Shown here: positions 8,477 through 17,927 of the stretch, in pieces
Position numbering within the stretch: the first letter of the stretch is position 1
How the letters are laid out: each line of letters begins with the position of its first letter
Source of the DNA: Bacteroidia bacterium Ga0077558
GTDB taxonomy: Bacteria > Bacteroidota > Bacteroidia > Chitinophagales > Chitinophagaceae
Length of the DNA stretch: 64,000 nt
NCBI GenBank assembly: GCA_001464625.1
Contig: LNFJ01000151.1
Coordinates: 1-64,000, forward strand
Reading direction: 5' to 3'
Translations under genes and position numbers: made by a program
Notes under the pieces: generated by a model
The model's input: the letters and a program-made list of their open reading frames with translations, nothing else
Told to the model about the DNA's origin: nothing
Databases searched by the model: none

Positions 8477-9577
8477 ATGGAAAATATAGAAACAAAACCA
8501 GCAGGTAGCGAAGTAAAATCGGCTGTAATGCGGCACCTGAAAATGTATAGTAAGCAGGATGTATTATCGTTAACGAAAATCCGCCGGTTTGAAACTAAAC
8601 TTGGTGAAAGGCTGCAGGTGGTAAACAATTCAGCCGATATAGAAAAATCCATCGCTGCATCTTCTGCCAGGTATGTATTGTTTGGTGTACCGGAAGATTT
8701 GGGTGCCAAAGGAAACTATGGCATAGGCGGTGCTGATACGTTATGGATTCCATTTTTACAAAGTTTACTGAATATTCAAAGCAATGATTTTTTTGATGGG
8801 GGTGAAATATTGCTCGTCGGACATTTTGATTTTGGCGATATGCAATATCTCATCGATACAACAGCGAGAGGGGAGGAAGAAAAAATTGAAGCCTACCGTC
8901 ATGCTGTAATTGCTATTGATGATGAAGTAGAACATTTGACTAAGATCATTACAGAAGCCAAAAAAATCCCAATTGTAATTGGTGGAGGTCATAATAATAC
9001 ATACCCATTAATAAAAGGAGCGGCAAAAGGCTGGCATAAAGCCGGTGTACTTCCGTTAGCACAAATTAATTGCATCAACTTAGATGCTCATGCCGATTAT
9101 CGTCCATTGGAAGGAAGACACAGCGGCAATGCATTTCGCTATGCAGAAGAAGATGGTTACTTACAGAAATATTGTGTAGTAGGGTTACATGAAAACTACC
9201 TGCCGCAAAATGTATGGATTGATATGGTGAACAATCCGTTTATTGATTGCATCACCTTCGAAGATATTTTTGTACATGAGAAAAGAACATTTATGCAAGC
9301 AGTTTCTCATGCCACCGGATTTACAGAAGATACATTGACCGGTATTGATCTCGACCTTGACTCCATTCAAAATACATTGAGTAGTGCAATGACACCGGTA
9401 GGTATTTCGCCCATGCATGCACGGCAATATATTTCTTTTGCAGCTGCAGATAGCAAACCAGCATACCTGCACATCTGCGAAGGGGCAACCCGGTTATCGG
9501 ATGGCAGAACCGATGCTACAAGTGGTAAATTGATCAGCTACCTCGTAAGTGATTTTATAAAAGGAATGGCTTTGTAG
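8477..9577 (+). CDS. hutG: Formimidoylglutamase (arginase/ureohydrolase family)
   Basis: A 366-residue ureohydrolase. The binuclear metal motifs are VIGGGHNN (His ligand), NLDAHADYRP (DAHxD) and GIDLDLDSI (DxDxD). Bacteroidota proteins of this type beside hut genes are assigned as formimidoylglutamase, which hydrolyses N-formiminoglutamate to glutamate and formamide. It then overlaps functionally with FtcD at the same branch point. Agmatinase-like activity is an alternative; the assignment rests on context. Confidence 0.8.
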   Translation: MENIETKPAGSEVKSAVMRHLKMYSKQDVLSLTKIRRFETKLGERLQVVNNSADIEKSIAASSARYVLFGVPEDLGAKGNYGIGGADTLWIPFLQSLLNIQSNDFFDGGEILLVGHFDFGDMQYLIDTTARGEEEKIEAYRHAVIAIDDEVEHLTKIITEAKKIPIVIGGGHNNTYPLIKGAAKGWHKAGVLPLAQINCINLDAHADYRPLEGRHSGNAFRYAEEDGYLQKYCVVGLHENYLPQNVWIDMVNNPFIDCITFEDIFVHEKRTFMQAVSHATGFTEDTLTGIDLDLDSIQNTLSSAMTPVGISPMHARQYISFAAADSKPAYLHICEGATRLSDGRTDATSGKLISYLVSDFIKGMAL

Positions 9578-9595
9578 TTTTACCAATAGATGTAT

Positions 9596-9629
9596 AAAAA
9601 AAATGCACTCAATTGAGTGCATTTTTTTA
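9596..9629. terminator. Bidirectional terminator
   Basis: Perfect inverted repeat with ATGCACTC and GAGTGCAT arms around AATT, flanked by an A-run on the left and a T-run on the right. It serves both the hutG-like gene (+) and the convergent SH3 gene (-). Confidence 0.85.
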
Positions 9630-9644
9630 TTTAGTTACATGATC

Positions 9645-10070
9645 TTATGCTTCAACAGGTGTTAAATACTGTGTGTAGCTATAACCCTCTTCGCCATCAT
9701 CAGTTTTTATTACCCACCATTGGTCATTTTCTTTTCTAACCAACGTAACAATTTCATGACGGGCAGCTTTGCCAATTATTTCATCATTGGTGCTTGGCCC
9801 TTTTCGAATGTTAAGATTACTACGGTTGGTAGTTATTTTTAATTTAGCACCTTCCAGTACGCCACTAACACTGTTGATGTTCATCACCAGGTCGCCGGAA
9901 GCATAATCAGGGTCAATTTTTTCATATAGATCCCATAATTGTTGCTTGGTAGTGCCGTTAGCAGAACCGTCTATATACAGAACACCATCTTGTTCTCTAA
10001 CCAATAAGTCTTGAGTCCCTGCAGCAGTTGCAGCATCTACTATTTCTTGATATTTATTTTGTAATGACAT
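9645..10070 (-). CDS. SH3-domain protein with a BON-like N-terminal region
   Basis: A 141-residue protein. Residues about 1-70 (VREQDGVLYIDGSANGTTKQQLW) resemble the BON-like half of LysM/BON proteins. Residues about 75-138 are a bacterial SH3 domain (NLNIRKGPSTNDEIIGKAARHEIVTLV ... WWVIKTDDGEEGYSYTQYL), expected to bind peptidoglycan or protein. No signal peptide is visible. ATG 10070 is chosen over an in-frame TTG at 10085 because GGAG lies just upstream. It follows the BON lipoprotein gene by 21 nt, probably one operon. Confidence 0.8.
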   Translation of the reverse strand: MSLQNKYQEIVDAATAAGTQDLLVREQDGVLYIDGSANGTTKQQLWDLYEKIDPDYASGDLVMNINSVSGVLEGAKLKITTNRSNLNIRKGPSTNDEIIGKAARHEIVTLVRKENDQWWVIKTDDGEEGYSYTQYLTPVEA

Positions 10071-10091
10071 GATTTTTTTCTCCAATTAATT

Positions 10092-10592
10092 TTAGTTATT
10101 AGTTAAACCAGCTACATCTACTTTTTTAGGTTTTAATGCCTGCAAGGCCATCATTAATTTTTGACGATCAGCTTTTGCAATTTTACCGGTTACTGATATA
10201 ATGCCATCCTTTACGGTAGCACTAACACCCGGGAAAGCTTTTAAGGCATCATTTACTGCACTGGTTAATGGATCGTCGGCTGCAATAGTTGGTGGCGGAG
10301 GGGGCGGAACCACCGTCAGGTTGTTTACTACAGATTTTACTCCTTTCACAGCGGCGGCTGTTTTTTCGCAAGATGCTTTGCACATATCATCCTTACATTC
10401 TCCGGAGAGAGTGGCTACACCATCTTTTACATCAACCATTGTTACAGTAGACATGGGTTCAGCTTTTAAAGCCGTTTCAACAGCTGCTTTAATGTCTGCA
10501 TCACTTTGTTTCTTTTTACAGCCGGTAATGCTGGCACCAAGCAAGGCTATGGCACAAACCATTAGCAGAATGCGGGGAAGTTTGAGTTTCAT
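10092..10592 (-). CDS. BON-domain lipoprotein
   Basis: A 166-residue lipoprotein with lipobox LLGASITGC at about residues 17-25, so it should sit in the envelope. Two BON domains flank a proline-rich linker (PPPPPP): the first about 30-95 with an inserted DDMCKASC segment, the second about 105-163 (VSATVKDGIISVTGKIA). BON domains are thought to bind phospholipid. ATG 10592 is chosen over an upstream in-frame start because it gives a normal signal peptide. Likely operon with the SH3 gene. Confidence 0.85.
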   Translation of the reverse strand: MKLKLPRILLMVCAIALLGASITGCKKKQSDADIKAAVETALKAEPMSTVTMVDVKDGVATLSGECKDDMCKASCEKTAAAVKGVKSVVNNLTVVPPPPPPTIAADDPLTSAVNDALKAFPGVSATVKDGIISVTGKIAKADRQKLMMALQALKPKKVDVAGLTNN

Positions 10593-10629
10593 GATTTTTA
10601 TTTTTTTATTTGTGTGAATTGAGGACAAA

Positions 10630-10637
10630 CGAATATA
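10630..10637 (-). promoter_or_regulatory. -7 promoter box of the BON/SH3 operon
   Basis: On the minus strand this reads TATATTCG (TAnnTTCG variant), 37 nt before the BON lipoprotein ATG. Confidence 0.45.
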
Positions 10638-10704
10638 GAGTTTTAAGAAGAAAAAAGGATTTCTAATTATTCGTTTGCGGCATCATTTATGTAGGCCAAT
10701 GTCA

Positions 10705-12450
10705 TCAGAAAACCGGGCCGTATAATTTTACTTCACTCTTTTCAAATGCTTTTTTAAAACGCAAATGTAATTTACTTGCTTCCGCAGTTTGCTGTTCCGC
10801 TACGGCTACCTGCCATAGGCCAAACAAAGCCCAGCCATTTTCATTGTTGTTTTGCAGATCTTTAAGCAATATATTTTTTGCATTGGTTAGCTTACCAGCT
10901 TTTATAAACGCATTACCTAAATATTGTTTGGGATTCAGCATCCAGTCCCTCGGTTCATTGTACACCATTTTTTCTTCCGTATCAACAGCTAATTGAAACA
11001 AGTCAATAGCCTCATCATACTTTTTTTCTTTTAATGCAATTGTTCCGGATAAAATACTTTCTGCAACAACAGCCCCTTCAATAGCTGCGGAGAAAGGGGA
11101 AAGTGGAATTTGCAAACTGCTATCCTTCATCAAATCCTGCATTTGCTGTAATTCGTTCTTCGCTGCTGCTAAATCAGTTCGCTGAGCCAATGCCATTCCT
11201 TTTCCAAAATGATATAAAATATTGGCATACACCTGTGCTTTATCAGGTTGTTGCATAGCAAGTAATTCATTCCAATTGCCAAAGCGAATATGTACAAGTA
11301 CCGGTGTCATATAAACATATTGTATATAACTACCCAATGCACCGGGTATTGATAAGTAATCAGCAGGGATACTTTTCACAGTTTCCTTTGCTGCCCAAAC
11401 AGAATAAGCAGAACGACCTGCAAGCATCGAATTATTTGTTTGCATATGCAGGTTGTGGATGATATACAGAAAAGCATTTGCAGTCACAGCCTCATACAGC
11501 GGAATAACTTTCTGGTAACTGTTCACTGCATTTTCATTTACCGTAATTCCTTTTTCATATTGGCCGGTACGCAGGTATATATGAGATGGCATATGAACGG
11601 TATGCGAAAGACCCGGAGTTAATTTTCCTAGCCTGTCTGCACTTGGTAAAGCTTTGTCTGCAAATGGTGAAGGTTCCATAACATGTATATAATAATGATT
11701 AGCACCGGGATGGTTGGGCGTTTTCGCTAATAATTTTTCCAACACTTCACGGATCAATGGTGTCCATGGTTTAGGAGTGCCATCAATTTTCCATAAATCC
11801 CAGGGATGCTCCAGCATCATTGCATCGGCATACAACGCTTCAGCATCAGCATGTGCTGGAAATTTTTCATAACAACGTTTCATCATCTCCGTGTACAATT
11901 TATTCAAACTGGCACGGTTGGCATCGGCAGAGTCTGCTGTATAGCGAACTGCCATTGCATCTATCAATGCATTTTCCAGATTACTTGCAGTATTGGCTAA
12001 CTCTTTTGCTTTTGCAGTTGCAGCTAGTGCTTCTGGTGATGCGGCATAGCCCAAATCATTAATGTTCGGGCCATAAGCCAACGCCTGTGCCCAATAAACT
12101 ATCGCACAATTGGGGTCAAACTTCGCCGCTTTTTTAAATGAAGCCATCGCTTCGATGATGTGAAAGCTGTAGTACATATTAATACCCTGGTTAAAATAAA
12201 ACTGGGCACTATCATTATTGGTACTGATTTTCCATTTGTAATTTCCTGCGCCGGGTATGGGTGGAATATCTGATTCTGCCAGCCATTCTTTCAGCTCATC
12301 CCAGTCAGGACTGCAGCCAATTGTTTTTAATCGTTTGTAATCGGGACTTGCGGCTAGGTAAACTTTTTGGTGGGTAGAATTTTTAATTCTGAAGGCAAGT
12401 AGTGCAGTGGCAAATGCCAGCACGGTCAGCAATAGAAAACTGAACTTCAT
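10705..12450 (-). CDS. TPR-containing exported protein
   Basis: A 581-residue protein with an N-terminal hydrophobic segment (FLLLTVLAFATALLAF), probably a signal anchor or signal peptide. TPR-like helical pairs are visible (AQFYFNQGINMYYSFHIIEAMASFKKAAKFDPNCAIVYW, and ALKEKKYDEAIDLFQLAVDTEEKM near the C-terminus). The central HPWDLW, HPGANHYYIHVME and HTVHMPSHIYLRTGQYEKG segments are typical of a widespread uncharacterised TPR family. The role is unknown; TPRs mediate protein contacts. Confidence 0.8.
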   Translation of the reverse strand: MKFSFLLLTVLAFATALLAFRIKNSTHQKVYLAASPDYKRLKTIGCSPDWDELKEWLAESDIPPIPGAGNYKWKISTNNDSAQFYFNQGINMYYSFHIIEAMASFKKAAKFDPNCAIVYWAQALAYGPNINDLGYAASPEALAATAKAKELANTASNLENALIDAMAVRYTADSADANRASLNKLYTEMMKRCYEKFPAHADAEALYADAMMLEHPWDLWKIDGTPKPWTPLIREVLEKLLAKTPNHPGANHYYIHVMEPSPFADKALPSADRLGKLTPGLSHTVHMPSHIYLRTGQYEKGITVNENAVNSYQKVIPLYEAVTANAFLYIIHNLHMQTNNSMLAGRSAYSVWAAKETVKSIPADYLSIPGALGSYIQYVYMTPVLVHIRFGNWNELLAMQQPDKAQVYANILYHFGKGMALAQRTDLAAAKNELQQMQDLMKDSSLQIPLSPFSAAIEGAVVAESILSGTIALKEKKYDEAIDLFQLAVDTEEKMVYNEPRDWMLNPKQYLGNAFIKAGKLTNAKNILLKDLQNNNENGWALFGLWQVAVAEQQTAEASKLHLRFKKAFEKSEVKLYGPVF

Positions 12451-12488
12451 GGTTGTTGGTTTAGGCCATCAAAAGTTAGTGAATTTTT

Positions 12489-12570
12489 TTAAACCATGAG
12501 GCACTGAAGACACGGTGATACACAGAGTATTTTCCGTGCTGCTTTGTGTGCTCTGTGCCTACTTGGTTAA
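12489..12570. repeat. Imperfect inverted-repeat intergenic element
   Basis: About 82 nt whose two halves are roughly complementary: the left arm TTAAACCATGAGGCACTG pairs with the right arm ending CTGTGCCTACTTGGTTAA. It lies between the TPR and ABC-F genes and may also work as a weak terminator for ABC-F on the minus strand. Confidence 0.6.
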
Positions 12571-12575
12571 TGTAT

Positions 12576-14585
12576 TTACTTATTCTCCAACTCCATTATC
12601 CGTTCAAATATTTCTTCATATTCAGCATTCAATACGGACAACTCATCAGCTACTTTTTTTAACGCCTTTTCAGCTTCAATAAATTTTGTTCTGTCTGAAT
12701 ATACTGCCGGATCAATCAACGATGCTTCCAATTCCGTTTTATTTGCATTCAACTTTGCAATTTGTTCTTCCAGCTGCTGAAATTGCTTTTGCACTTTCTG
12801 CAATTCCTTTTTGGCATCCTTATCTATTGCCGTATTCACCACCGGCTTTGCAACTACGGGTGCAGACTTAACTTGTTCAGCCGCTTTAGTTGAATCATTC
12901 GACTTGCCAGACTTCTGATTCTTTCCTCCCGACTCCTTACTCCCGGCTCCTGACTCAGCCTTCTTCCTATCCGCTTCCTGCTTCGCCATTCTTTCTTTCC
13001 AGGCTACCCATTCTTCGTATCCACCTTTAAATTCTTTTATTTCATGATCAACGATCTCCCAAATTTTGTTCGCTGTTTTTGAAACAAAATAACGGTCGTG
13101 ACTTACAAGGATAATACTGCCTTCATACTTCGTCAATGCATCGATCAGCAGATCGCAGCTATGCATATCTAAGTGGTTCGTAGGTTCATCCAGCATTAAG
13201 AAGTTCGCTTTACTCACAATTACTTTTGCCAGTGCAACTCTTGCTTTCTCCCCTCCACTTAATATTTTAATTTTCTTATCGCTATCATCTCCACTAAATA
13301 AAAAGCAACCTAACAAGCCTCGTAGTTCCAGTTCATTCATCTGGCTGCCACATTCTTTCATTTCATCAAGAATAGTGTTGTTTACATTCAATGCTTCCAA
13401 CTGGTGTTGCGCATAGAAACTTTCTTCTACATTATGTCCCCATTTACGTTCACCCACACTAAAACTTTCTACACCGGCAATGATACGCAGCAGGGTAGAC
13501 TTTCCTTTTCCGTTTGCACCGATCAAAGCGATCTTATCGCCACGGTCAATTTCTATAGAAGAATTTTCAATAATCACATTATCGCCAAATGCTTTGGATA
13601 CATTGTTCAATTCCACCAACACTTTACCAGGCGTTTTATCTACCCTGAAGTTGATGCGGATATTCGGTCGTTCAATTTCAGCATCTTCAATCCGTTCCAG
13701 CTTATCCAATTTCTTCATGATGCTTTGCGCCATAGCAGCCTTACTGGCTTTGGCTCTAAAACGTTCTACCAATCTCTCATTCTGGCGGATATAATCCTGC
13801 TGATTTTCGTACGCCTTCTGCTGCATTTCAACCCGAATGGCTTTTTCCTTTTCGTAGTAATCATAATTACCATTGTAGATATGCAACTGCTGTTGGTACA
13901 CTTCCACAATTTTGGTAACCATACGGTTCAGGAAATATTTATCGTGACTTACGATCACCACAGAGCCCTGGTAGTGCAACAAATATTTTTCTAACCATTC
14001 AATGGATGGAAGATCTAAGTGGTTCGTCGGTTCATCCATCAATAACAGATCCGGTTGCTGCAAGATCATTTTTGCCAGCAAAACTCTCATTCTCCAGCCT
14101 CCACTAAATTCTTTATACGGTCTGTTTAGGTCGGCATTCGCAAAGCCCAATCCCTGCAATACTTCTTCAGTTTGGTGATGGATATTATAACCGCCGAGTG
14201 TTTCTAACTCATGTAGCTTATCGCTATACTCATGTAATGTTTTTTCGTCACCGGTTTTTTCTAATTCAATTCCGAGTACTTCAATTTCTTTTTCTAATTG
14301 CAATATTTTTTCAAAAGCAGACAAAGCCACTTGTAAAATAGAATCGTTGGTGTCAAAACTCAGCAGATCCTGGTGCAGGTAACCAACGGAAGTAGTGCGG
14401 CTTCTTTCCACCGTACCGGCAGATGGCTGGTATTCACCCACCAAAAGTTTCAACAGAGTTGATTTTCCTGTTCCGTTATACCCAATAAGTCCAATACGTT
14501 CACCGGGTTGAATATGCCAGGTGGCTTCTTCAACAATTGCCCTTGCACCAAATTCGAAAGTCACATTTTGTAATCCTGCCAGCAT
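12576..14585 (-). CDS. ABC-F family ATPase
   Basis: A 669-residue tandem ABC ATPase with no membrane segment. First domain: Walker A GYNGTGKST (about 35-43), signature FSGGWRMR, Walker B LLLMDEPTNHLD. Second domain: Walker A GANGKGKST, signature LSGGEKARVALAK, Walker B FLMLDEPTNHLD. An ABC-F linker lies between them, and the C-terminal coiled coil (about 600-669) is Uup-like. Such proteins act on the ribosome in translation or quality control. ATG 14585 is used; upstream in-frame codons are rejected because the -7 box lies there. Confidence 0.92.
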   Translation of the reverse strand: MLAGLQNVTFEFGARAIVEEATWHIQPGERIGLIGYNGTGKSTLLKLLVGEYQPSAGTVERSRTTSVGYLHQDLLSFDTNDSILQVALSAFEKILQLEKEIEVLGIELEKTGDEKTLHEYSDKLHELETLGGYNIHHQTEEVLQGLGFANADLNRPYKEFSGGWRMRVLLAKMILQQPDLLLMDEPTNHLDLPSIEWLEKYLLHYQGSVVIVSHDKYFLNRMVTKIVEVYQQQLHIYNGNYDYYEKEKAIRVEMQQKAYENQQDYIRQNERLVERFRAKASKAAMAQSIMKKLDKLERIEDAEIERPNIRINFRVDKTPGKVLVELNNVSKAFGDNVIIENSSIEIDRGDKIALIGANGKGKSTLLRIIAGVESFSVGERKWGHNVEESFYAQHQLEALNVNNTILDEMKECGSQMNELELRGLLGCFLFSGDDSDKKIKILSGGEKARVALAKVIVSKANFLMLDEPTNHLDMHSCDLLIDALTKYEGSIILVSHDRYFVSKTANKIWEIVDHEIKEFKGGYEEWVAWKERMAKQEADRKKAESGAGSKESGGKNQKSGKSNDSTKAAEQVKSAPVVAKPVVNTAIDKDAKKELQKVQKQFQQLEEQIAKLNANKTELEASLIDPAVYSDRTKFIEAEKALKKVADELSVLNAEYEEIFERIMELENK

Positions 14586-14602
14586 AGTAGTTAAATGAGG
14601 CG

Positions 14603-14610
14603 CAAATTTA
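14603..14610 (-). promoter_or_regulatory. -7 promoter box of the ABC-F gene
   Basis: Minus-strand TAAATTTG, an exact TAnnTTTG match, 17 nt before the ATG. It supports the internal start at 14585. Confidence 0.6.
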
Positions 14611-14699
14611 ACCCCTGATTGCACAGAAATGGGATTTTTTTTGTTTAATATTCTCCAATTAAATGGGTTTTTACTGCTTCTAAAAATGATTAACGCAGA

Positions 14700-14719
14700 C
14701 CTGCCTCTCGGCAGACAGG
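14700..14719. repeat. Dispersed palindromic repeat, copy 1
   Basis: CCTGCCTCTCGGCAGACAGG, an imperfect palindrome that differs from the copy at 18033-18052 by one base. Confidence 0.75.
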
Positions 14720-14801
14720 TTATCGGGGCTTCTGCCAATATGAAGAAATTCTAAATATTCGGGAAATCATGTAAATCACTCCTAATCCTATGATCCGTGG
14801 T

Positions 14802-14809
14802 TATCTTTG
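14802..14809 (+). promoter_or_regulatory. -7 promoter box of the DUF3347/TonB operon
   Basis: TATCTTTG, an exact TAnnTTTG match, 22 nt upstream of the ATG at 14832. It makes the TonB gene downstream part of the same likely transcript. Confidence 0.6.
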
Positions 14810-14831
14810 ATCCAAATTGTTAAGTACCTGC

Positions 14832-15539
14832 ATGAAAAAGGTAATCGACATCCTCGGCATTTTGTTACCCGCCCTTATCATCATTCTTGGAATTATCAGG
14901 GTATTTGTACAGAAAACAAAAGGCGTAAATGGCCTCACCATGCTTTTTGCCATTCTTTTATTATTGGTGGGACTTGTGAGGTATTATGTTTTTCCCGGCA
15001 ATAATGGTTCAAAGAATAACGAACCGAAACCATTGCCACTCGCCGTTAGCAAACACAGCACAGCTTTTAATCAATCTCTGCAACAAGTGCTGGAAAAATA
15101 TTATGGAACTACAGCCGCTTTTATAAAAGCCGACACCGTTGCCATCAATCAATCCGCTGCGGCATTACAAATGGCATTGGATAGTTTTAAAATTGATGAA
15201 TTGAATGTTGATACTCTCATTTATCAAACGGCATTACAGCCTTATCAAAATGCTAAAGCAGAGATCAATACTATAATTGCCACGCAATCGCTTAATGAAA
15301 AAAAGGCATCGTTCAACAGGTTGTCCAACGAACTCTTTACTTTATTAAGCACTGCCCGTTATGATTTGGCAAAATTATACTGGCAGGAGTGTAGCACTGC
15401 GTTTGGAGAAGATGGCCCTGCCGGCAATTGGTTAAGTCCCGAAGAAAAATCCACCAACCCATACGGAAGCAAAGAAGACTGTGCAGATATAAAAACAAGT
15501 ATAAATTTCGTAGCAACAGATACAACCAAAAAACTTTAA
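14832..15539 (+). CDS. DUF3347 domain membrane protein
   Basis: A 235-residue protein. Residues about 1-57 contain two hydrophobic spans (ILGILLPALIIILGIIRVFV and LTMLFAILLLLVGLVRYYVF). The rest resembles DUF3347, a helical domain found in or beside Bacteroidota cation-efflux proteins: FNQSLQQVLEKYYG, then the ending CSTAFGEDGPAGNWLSPEEKSTNPY, which matches the family's C-terminal block. Function is unproven; a metal-related role is inferred from relatives. The TonB receptor gene starts 15 nt downstream. Confidence 0.75.
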   Translation: MKKVIDILGILLPALIIILGIIRVFVQKTKGVNGLTMLFAILLLLVGLVRYYVFPGNNGSKNNEPKPLPLAVSKHSTAFNQSLQQVLEKYYGTTAAFIKADTVAINQSAAALQMALDSFKIDELNVDTLIYQTALQPYQNAKAEINTIIATQSLNEKKASFNRLSNELFTLLSTARYDLAKLYWQECSTAFGEDGPAGNWLSPEEKSTNPYGSKEDCADIKTSINFVATDTTKKL

Positions 15540-15554
15540 TATTGTTATTCCCTC

Positions 15555-17927
15555 ATGCGTAAGATAACCAGTGTAGTCATCCTTATTCTTCTCACCAACA
15601 TCGTTTTTTCACAAAACGCCGATAATAAAATCAACCGATTCACTATTAACGGTTACGTAAAAGACAGTCTTTCCGGCGAATCCATCATGGGGGCTACCAT
15701 CGCAGTAAACGGACAATCAAAAGGAGTAACCAGTAATCAATACGGTTTTTATTCTATTACGTTGGATGAAGGTACTTACAGCATTGCCGTGTCGCATATA
15801 AGCTACCTCGGCAAAACAATCTCCGTTGAGTTAAAAGATAACCAGTCCATCAATTTCGATCTGTTATCAAGAGCCGATGCCATTGGAGAAGTAATAGTGT
15901 ACAGCAAACGAAGAGATGCTAATGTTAAGAATGCGCAGATGGGACGGATAGAACTCACCATGGCGCAGGTAAAAAATATTCCGGCCTTTATGGGAGAAAT
16001 TGATCTGCTCAAAGCATTACAACTATTACCCGGTGTTCGCAATGCAGGCGAGGGCAACGCCGGTTTCTTTGTTCGTGGTGGTGGCCCCGATCAAAATCTT
16101 ATCATTTTGGATGATGCCGTAGTGTACAATCCCGGTCACTTATTTGGGTTCTTCTCCGTATTTAATTCAGATGCTATTAAAAATGTATCGTTGATAAAAG
16201 GAGGCATGCCGGCACAATATGGCGGACGACTATCTTCTGTGGTGGATGTAACCATGAAGGATGGTAACATCAATAAATTTCAGGCAGAAGGTGGCATCGG
16301 TGTCATTGCTTCCCGTTTTTCTGTGCAAGGCCCTATAAAAAAAGACAAAGCTTCTTTCATTTTATCTGCCCGCCGCACATATGTAGATGCGTTGGCCAAA
16401 CCATTTATTAAAAAGAGCAGCGATGCCTACGGCTCCGGTTATTATTTCTACGATGTAAATGCAAAAGTAAATTATCGCTTTTCCGAAAAAGACCGTTTGT
16501 ACATCAGCGGTTATTTCGGCAGAGATGTGTTTGATTTTGCCAGTGCCAAGCGAACCTTCAAAACCAATATTCCCTGGGGAAATTCAACGGCAACCGTTCG
16601 GTGGAACCATGTATTCAACCGTCGTCTTTTCTCCAACACTACGTTGGTGTACAACGATTATAAATTCAAATTTTCTGCAGCGCAGGAAAATTTTGAAATA
16701 GGTCTTTCATCCGGTATTAAAGACGGAACTTTTAAAACCGATTTCGATTATTACCCATTGCCCAATCACAAATTAAAGTTTGGCGGATTGGTAACTTATC
16801 ACAAATTCATTCCCAATGTAGTATCAGGCCGGCAGGATTCGTTGGTGTTTACTCCCAATAACGAAGGCAACAAATTTGCAGCAGAAACCGCCGTGTATTT
16901 GCAGGATGATTGGGAAATAGGAGAGAAGTGGAAAATAAATTACGGACTTCGCTACAGCACCTTCACACAAATTGGCCCGTATAAAAAATATATAAAAGAT
17001 GCTGATGGAAACAAACTCGACAGCACATCTTACAAAAGTTTTGAACCCGTAAAAACCTATGGTGGGTTGGAACCACGCATTACGCTGCGCTATGCATTAA
17101 ACGATGAAACATCTTTAAAAGCGGCCGTTACCCGCAACTACCAGTACATACATCTGGTAAGCAATTCCGGCAATACATTACCAACCGATCTGTGGGTGCC
17201 GAGTACCTACCTGGTAAAACCACAAATAAGCTGGCTCTATGCAGCAGGCTTATTTAAGAATTTTGATGATAACAAATATGAAACCTCGCTGGAAGTGTAT
17301 TATAAAGACATGCAGAACCAGGTAGATTATAAAGAAGGCTACACACCATCCCTCGCTGATCCTGAAGATGAATTTGTATTTGGCAAAGGCTGGGCCTATG
17401 GTGCTGAGTTATTGGTCAATAAAACCAAAGGACAATTCACCGGTTGGGTAGGGTACACCTTATCATGGACCTGGAGAAAATTTACGCAGCTAAATGATGG
17501 CGAAAAATTTCCTACGAAGTATGATCGTCGTCATGATATTTCTATCGTTACTAATTACGAAGCCAATAAAAAATGGAAGTTCGGAGCCGTGTTTGTATAT
17601 GGCACCGGCAATGCCATTACGTTGCCCGAACGATTTTATATTATCAACGGAGTGTTGACACAGGAGTACAGCAAGCTCAATCAATACCGCATGAAAGCCT
17701 ACCATCGCTTAGATCTATCGGCAACGCTTACACCCACACCCAAAAAACCAAAACGGGTCAGCAGCTATTGGGTATTTAGTATATACAATGTGTACAGCCG
17801 CCTCAATCCCTATTTCATTTATTTCGACCAGAACGGCAGCCCCGCCACCGGCGATTTAAAAATAGAAACCAGGCAGGTATCATTGTTTCCGATACTACCC
17901 GCAGTTACGTGGAATTTTAAATTCTAA
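15555..17927 (+). CDS. TonB-dependent receptor with carboxypeptidase-D-like N-terminal domain
   Basis: A 790-residue outer-membrane receptor. Signal peptide about 1-19 (ending NIVFSQ). A CarboxypepD_reg-like domain spans about 28-110 (INGYVKDSLSGESIMGATIAVNG). The plug domain is about 115-230 (VRNAGEGNAGFFVRGGGPDQNLIILDDA), and the rest is beta-barrel ending in the aromatic NFKF. It imports an unknown ligand with TonB energy. No SusD partner is adjacent, so it is not a standard polysaccharide-utilisation pair. The small barrel and upstream DUF3347 gene make a metal or cofactor substrate possible, but this is inference. Confidence 0.9.
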   Translation: MRKITSVVILILLTNIVFSQNADNKINRFTINGYVKDSLSGESIMGATIAVNGQSKGVTSNQYGFYSITLDEGTYSIAVSHISYLGKTISVELKDNQSINFDLLSRADAIGEVIVYSKRRDANVKNAQMGRIELTMAQVKNIPAFMGEIDLLKALQLLPGVRNAGEGNAGFFVRGGGPDQNLIILDDAVVYNPGHLFGFFSVFNSDAIKNVSLIKGGMPAQYGGRLSSVVDVTMKDGNINKFQAEGGIGVIASRFSVQGPIKKDKASFILSARRTYVDALAKPFIKKSSDAYGSGYYFYDVNAKVNYRFSEKDRLYISGYFGRDVFDFASAKRTFKTNIPWGNSTATVRWNHVFNRRLFSNTTLVYNDYKFKFSAAQENFEIGLSSGIKDGTFKTDFDYYPLPNHKLKFGGLVTYHKFIPNVVSGRQDSLVFTPNNEGNKFAAETAVYLQDDWEIGEKWKINYGLRYSTFTQIGPYKKYIKDADGNKLDSTSYKSFEPVKTYGGLEPRITLRYALNDETSLKAAVTRNYQYIHLVSNSGNTLPTDLWVPSTYLVKPQISWLYAAGLFKNFDDNKYETSLEVYYKDMQNQVDYKEGYTPSLADPEDEFVFGKGWAYGAELLVNKTKGQFTGWVGYTLSWTWRKFTQLNDGEKFPTKYDRRHDISIVTNYEANKKWKFGAVFVYGTGNAITLPERFYIINGVLTQEYSKLNQYRMKAYHRLDLSATLTPTPKKPKRVSSYWVFSIYNVYSRLNPYFIYFDQNGSPATGDLKIETRQVSLFPILPAVTWNFKF

